This document shows, in pieces, positions 5,701-7,392 of a DNA stretch of 7,392 bases (positions are counted from its first letter, which is position 1; each line of letters begins with the position of its first letter). The DNA comes from Limiplasma sp031556335 (lineage in GTDB: Bacteria; Bacillota; Clostridia; Christensenellales; Aristaeellaceae). The translations under genes were made by a program, and so were the position numbers. The notes under the pieces are model-generated. The model ran no database searches. It saw only the letters and a list, made by a program, of their open reading frames with translations, and had not been told where the DNA came from. The stretch covers positions 1 through 7,392 of the forward strand of contig JAVBTE010000072.1 of the NCBI GenBank assembly GCA_031556335.1. Direction: 5' to 3'.

Positions 5701-7287
5701 TCAACCCCAGACGGCATGAGCTATGCGGTTACCAGCGCGAACATCAAAGTCGCTACTGTGGCCCCATCGGGCACTGGCTGGCAGGTGACGGGTGTTGCTC
5801 CCGGAAAAACCAGCATTACCTTTGCCGCGCTGGATGGAAGCGGGAAAAAAGCGATTCTTCCCGTCACGGTTTATCAACAGGTGACGAGTCTTTCCATTGA
5901 AGGTGGCGCCAACGCTTACATCGTAGCCGGAAAAACGAAAGCGCTTAAAGCGGCCATTCTTCCCACCAAAGCCGATAAGAACCTGATCTGGTCTGTGGAT
6001 GCCGCTTCAGCCGCGTTGGGCGTTACCATTACGAAGGGCACGTTGGCTGTGCCTGCCGCCGTTCCGGCCGATACCACTATCACTGTAACATGCGAGCCCA
6101 ACTACGGTACAACTCCCGGTGTAAACAAGTCCCAAACCATTACGGTTTTAAGCGCACCTTTTGCAAGCGTTTCCTTAACTAACCCAAACAATGACGCAAA
6201 AGTAACGACCAAAAGTGGGTTAATTACAGGCGCCACACTCTTCACCGTCAGTCCTGCCGCTCCAACAGAATATGATGATAGCAAAACAGATGCTTCCATC
6301 AACAAAGAGAACGAGCTTACGCTAGGCTACTCGATCCCCGGTGTTACGCTTACGTCTGGTATGGCCTATTTTACCAGCAGCAATCCCAATGTTGCCACCG
6401 TCGATACGGAAACCGGCGTTATCAAGGCGATATCTGCGGGCAAGGCAACCATCACCTGTATAGCGGGGGATGGCAGTGGAAAGAAAGCCAGCGCCGTGGT
6501 TACTGTAATTGTTCCTGTGTCGCACCTGCATATTTCGCCAGACACAGCCAGCATGAGCATTTGGGATGGTGTCGCGACGATCGGTTTTGGAAAATCCATC
6601 AAGATTGCCGCCACCTATGGAGCGACGTACGGAAAGCCTACCATTCAAAAGGCTACATGGAAGATCAAGGACGTTTACTACTGGGTTGATGATGAGAATA
6701 CCGAAAGCATCCCCGAATCCGTTTGGAAGAATTATGTGAAAATTTCCAGCACCGGCGCGTTAACGGCCAAGCTTATCCCCTTCGATGATCTCTTCGTATA
6801 TCAAATTGATGTGGAGGCCACATCGGCAGATAAAACGCAGCTTTCCGCCACGTGTACTTTCCTGGCGCAACCGGCTGTGACAGCAATGACCGCGATGAAT
6901 GGTGTGTATGGAATTCTCGATGACTACGGATATGACGAATATGATTTCACTTCAACCGAAACTGTCTATTCGCAGCGTACACATCCACTGGACGATAATT
7001 TGGAGTTTTGGTCTGAGCAAGACGCCGGCGCGGTATTCTTTTTCTACACAGATAGTGAGATAGACGATTATTCTGTCACCAGTTCAAACCCTGCCGTTGC
7101 CGCCCCAATTCCCGGTGTAAATTCCATTGGGGAGTATGCGGGAGCATTGGTGTACAAAAAAGGTAAGCTCTATTATCTTTGCGCTCTTGCGGTGGTTGGC
7201 AACAGCCCCGGGACAGCAAAAATTACTGTTAGAAGCAACGATGGCAGCAAAAAGAGTTGCTCTTTCACTGTGCGGGTTTATCCCTGA
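2752..7287 (+). CDS. Giant modular secreted subtilisin-like serine protease (family S8) with SH3-like and BIG2 Ig-like domains
   Basis: This encodes 1511 residues; a peptidase secreted outside the cell that cleaves peptide bonds through a Ser-His-Asp triad. Order: signal peptide 1-26 (cleavage after TFA26); Pro/Thr/Glu-rich linker 30-94; two tandem SH3-like repeats 98-190 and 209-304; prodomain ~350-423, ending PNYYYKIEP; catalytic domain ~465-763. Active-site residues are Asp495 in VGVIDTGV, His523 in DGHGTHV, oxyanion Asn627 in AAAGN and Ser690 in GTSMAAP, with substrate-strand SVGG at 596-599. All are intact, so it should be active. An EF-hand/dockerin-like loop lies at 715-726. A chitobiase-C/Fn3-like domain follows (~766-867, VYTVNGTTP at 805-813), then Ig-like domains at ~868-949, 950-1043, 1044-1136, 1137-1255 and 1256-1374, and a C-terminal domain at 1375-1511 shared with the upstream gene. 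There is no LPXTG, SLH or C-terminal membrane anchor. It is far longer than simple subtilisins (about 380 residues), and having ~320 residues before the prodomain is unusual. The start is chosen from the signal peptide. GC content falls at about base 4020. The substrate is unknown. Confidence 0.95.
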   Translation: MKTRTRLVAFLLALLMALSMPLCTFAEDGATPPEQTVAATEAPTPKPTEKPTEVPATPEPTPTPSAAPAEEAPTASPTPVAEEPTTVPSATPAPFEKGLVKLAAGVCLYADRDLTNLLGTLVSDGVAYATVESGATFAAIAYVQGSDTLHAYAAASAIHPLSEAEIAAYTAQHSDVAYEGLPLFPLSLTPAEEDLSLAGENAALPFTEGAATLSVETMIFADAALTQPIGRLTAEGVAYLLPIETEKPLAILYTADGETLAEGYLAADAAVLPLADPDALAAYLAQESTLAHENIPLFPLAIEPYISYEMATYGLPGMPYGYVLTDAELAEKALLTSDGTLAQLSKLTPGKDYVADEVLLSTDSREYAELVAASYAATVSSLTYGLAVLKLDGVSVLEAITAATDMDASLAAVRPNYYYKIEPQPKNPGAKYSAKADLSLLDSPSLKTWADMKGTNEFLQNPGDNDKYQYMHDVVGSYGAWGLTKGAGARVGVIDTGVRTSHEDLGARITSAGNNGGADADGHGTHVTGIIAAGWATNKGGAGIAPESTVYSYNASSIITPADGSDPYTAFATADLITAVNDLIAEPKKVQVINMSVGGIAYDHNLELTITNAIENNGVAIIAAAGNDGGMVFSYPAGYAGVISVAATDGNNMRAPYSNYGSATLAAPGSYIYSTSYSGNSAYESLHGTSMAAPVVTGVAALYYSAKKDSSGSRDLNGDGQTNGADVAELKKALTGSCFKPAGTSPGMGAGIVNATNLFKKVVGKPGFQLVLADGTTPYDGVTASAVPSNARIKIDAGFNGSYIVYTVNGTTPSVKNGVVVGEEYSSAITLSDAKKFPAGKYTIKALSVNAQGVSSTVASYSFTIENTVTGVAIEGSEYVAKGKSAIYTAVLTPVSKSIKPVWEVTAGSATISAGKLTVAANAVPGSTVKIKATAGGIFSPEFTVTVTAFPVKAILLDVPSLPPLRNGETSALITPSATLTDGSTPDGMSYAVTSANIKVATVAPSGTGWQVTGVAPGKTSITFAALDGSGKKAILPVTVYQQVTSLSIEGGANAYIVAGKTKALKAAILPTKADKNLIWSVDAASAALGVTITKGTLAVPAAVPADTTITVTCEPNYGTTPGVNKSQTITVLSAPFASVSLTNPNNDAKVTTKSGLITGATLFTVSPAAPTEYDDSKTDASINKENELTLGYSIPGVTLTSGMAYFTSSNPNVATVDTETGVIKAISAGKATITCIAGDGSGKKASAVVTVIVPVSHLHISPDTASMSIWDGVATIGFGKSIKIAATYGATYGKPTIQKATWKIKDVYYWVDDENTESIPESVWKNYVKISSTGALTAKLIPFDDLFVYQIDVEATSADKTQLSATCTFLAQPAVTAMTAMNGVYGILDDYGYDEYDFTSTETVYSQRTHPLDDNLEFWSEQDAGAVFFFYTDSEIDDYSVTSSNPAVAAPIPGVNSIGEYAGALVYKKGKLYYLCALAVVGNSPGTAKITVRSNDGSKKSCSFTVRVYP
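2839..3033 (+). other. Pro/Thr/Ala/Glu-rich low-complexity linker in the protease
   Basis: Residues 30-94 consist almost only of Pro, Thr, Ala, Glu, Ser and Val, with PTP and EPT repeats such as TPEPTPTP. It directly follows the signal peptide, so after secretion it would form an extended, possibly glycosylated N-terminal spacer that carries the SH3-like repeats away from the cell wall. The wall-spanning role is inference. Confidence 0.85.
3043..3321 (+). repeat. SH3-like repeat 1 of the protease (residues 98-190)
   Basis: About 93 residues that align with the next repeat: LYADRDLT-LLGTL, DGVAY, an AAASAIHPL turn, an AAYTAQ helix, and the closing LPLFPLSLTP. The short beta-strand pattern with 'LYAD-x-LT-x-x-x-GTL' resembles bacterial SH3 domains, which often bind peptidoglycan. 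The SH3 assignment is moderate; the internal duplication is clear. Confidence 0.7.
3376..3663 (+). repeat. SH3-like repeat 2 of the protease (residues 209-304)
   Basis: About 96 residues in tandem with repeat 1: IFADAALTQPIGRL, EGVAY, YLAADAAVLPL, LAAYLAQES and the closing IPLFPLAIEP. The two copies are separated by an 18-residue acidic spacer. Divergence is substantial, with conservation mostly at structural positions, so the duplication is old rather than recent. Confidence 0.7.
3799..4020 (+). other. Prodomain (I9/fervidolysin-type) of the protease, residues 350-423
   Basis: GKDYVADEVLLSTDSREYAE through RPNYYYKIEP has the beta-alpha-beta spacing of S8 prodomains and ends with the usual PN-Y motif before the catalytic core. 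In this family such domains help the enzyme fold and keep it inhibited until cleaved. This segment is the part matched by the separate small protein encoded at 2308-2679. Confidence 0.75.
4894..4929 (+). other. EF-hand/dockerin-like calcium loop inside the protease catalytic domain (residues 715-726)
   Basis: DLNGDGQTNGAD places Asp, Asn and Asp at loop positions 1, 3 and 5, Gly at 6, Asn at 9 and Asp at 12, as in calcium-binding dockerin and EF-hand loops. A helix DVAELKKAL follows. Only one copy is present, whereas a true dockerin has two, so cohesin binding is unlikely. It sits between the active-site Ser helix (GTSMAAP) and the terminal GAGIVNA segment, where subtilases usually have a plain loop and helix. 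A structural calcium site is the likeliest role. Confidence 0.7.
5215..7284 (+). repeat. Region paralogous to bases 1-2127 (duplicated chitobiase-C/Ig-like/C-terminal arm)
   Basis: Protein from residue 822 to the end aligns colinearly with the visible part of the first gene. TIKALSVNAQG matches TIKALAVNAQG, VTGVAIEGSEYVAKGKS corresponds to SLSILGPQFVAAGKA, and TITCIAGDGSGKKAS matches TITCTAADGSGKKAS. The pairs YGATYGKPT/YGAAYGTPT and VTSSNPAVAAP/VTSSNMAVAAP also match. The same number and order of domains in both means a whole-gene or whole-arm duplication followed by divergence. Confidence 0.88.
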
Positions 7288-7309
7288 TTGTATATCACCT
7301 ATCCCCCCC

Positions 7310-7348
7310 CCCGGCGTTTCTACCGAAGCGCCGGGCTTCTTTTTATTT
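7310..7348 (+). terminator. Intrinsic (rho-independent) terminator after the protease gene
   Basis: CCCGGCGTTTC at 7310-7320 pairs with GAAGCGCCGGG at 7325-7335 around the four-base loop TACC, giving an 11-bp stem with a single T-G wobble. CTTCTTTTTATTT follows. It starts 23 bases after the stop codon and should end the transcript of the small prodomain gene plus the protease. On the other strand no T-tract follows the hairpin, so it works in one direction only. Bases 7349-7392 are pyrimidine-rich and show nothing further. Confidence 0.92.
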
Positions 7349-7392
7349 ATGTTCTCTATTTTCTTCTTTGTTCTTCCTCTGCCTTTCCCCCT

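Noticed and set aside
1..7392. CRISPR array, tRNA, rRNA, insertion sequence or phage attachment site
   Set aside because: No spaced direct DNA repeats, cloverleaf, transposase or integrase is seen. The repeats present are protein-level domain repeats.

Overview
The window looks like chromosomal DNA of a Gram-positive, anaerobe-type Bacillota, most likely an uncultured gut or rumen Clostridia member. The grounds are a strong Shine-Dalgarno sequence (AGAAAGGAG), Sec signal peptides of Gram-positive style, a Pro/Thr-rich linker, long arrays of bacterial Ig-like (BIG2) domains, a dockerin-like calcium loop, and a hairpin-plus-T-tract terminator. The taxonomic call is inference; there is no rRNA or marker gene here.

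Layout: three genes lie on the + strand and all happen to be in the same reading frame. (1) Bases 1-2130 are the 3' part of a large secreted protein that begins before the window. The visible 709 residues are the end of a chitobiase/Fn3-like domain, about five BIG2-type Ig-like domains and a distinctive C-terminal domain. (2) Bases 2131-2307 are an intergenic region with a candidate extended -10 promoter, a perfect 12-bp palindrome at the predicted transcription start, and a strong RBS. (3) Bases 2308-2679 encode a 123-residue secreted protein consisting of a signal peptide and a free-standing subtilase prodomain-like (I9/fervidolysin-type) domain. (4) Bases 2752-7287 encode a complete 1511-residue subtilisin-like (S8) serine protease: signal peptide, Pro/Thr linker, two tandem SH3-like repeats, prodomain, catalytic domain with intact Asp495/His523/Ser690 and Asn627, an embedded EF-hand-like calcium loop, a chitobiase-C-like domain, Ig-like domains and the same C-terminal domain as gene 1. 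(5) An intrinsic terminator at 7310-7348 closes the cluster.

How they fit together: gene 1 and the C-terminal ~690 residues of gene 3 are colinear paralogues domain by domain, so the locus probably holds a duplicated pair of giant modular subtilases. The small gene between them resembles the prodomain of gene 3, sharing a VLL-x-DSRE-AE core and a PNY-Y ending. It stops exactly where the protease prodomain would hand over to the catalytic domain. It is therefore a candidate trans-acting folding chaperone or inhibitor of one or both neighbouring proteases. This three-part arrangement (modular protease, stand-alone secreted prodomain, modular protease) is the most interesting thing here. Its function is inferred from sequence only.

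A second layer is compositional. The 5' third of gene 3 is very GC-rich, like gene 1, but the composition drops sharply at about base 4020, at the prodomain/catalytic junction. This suggests a mosaic or converted gene.
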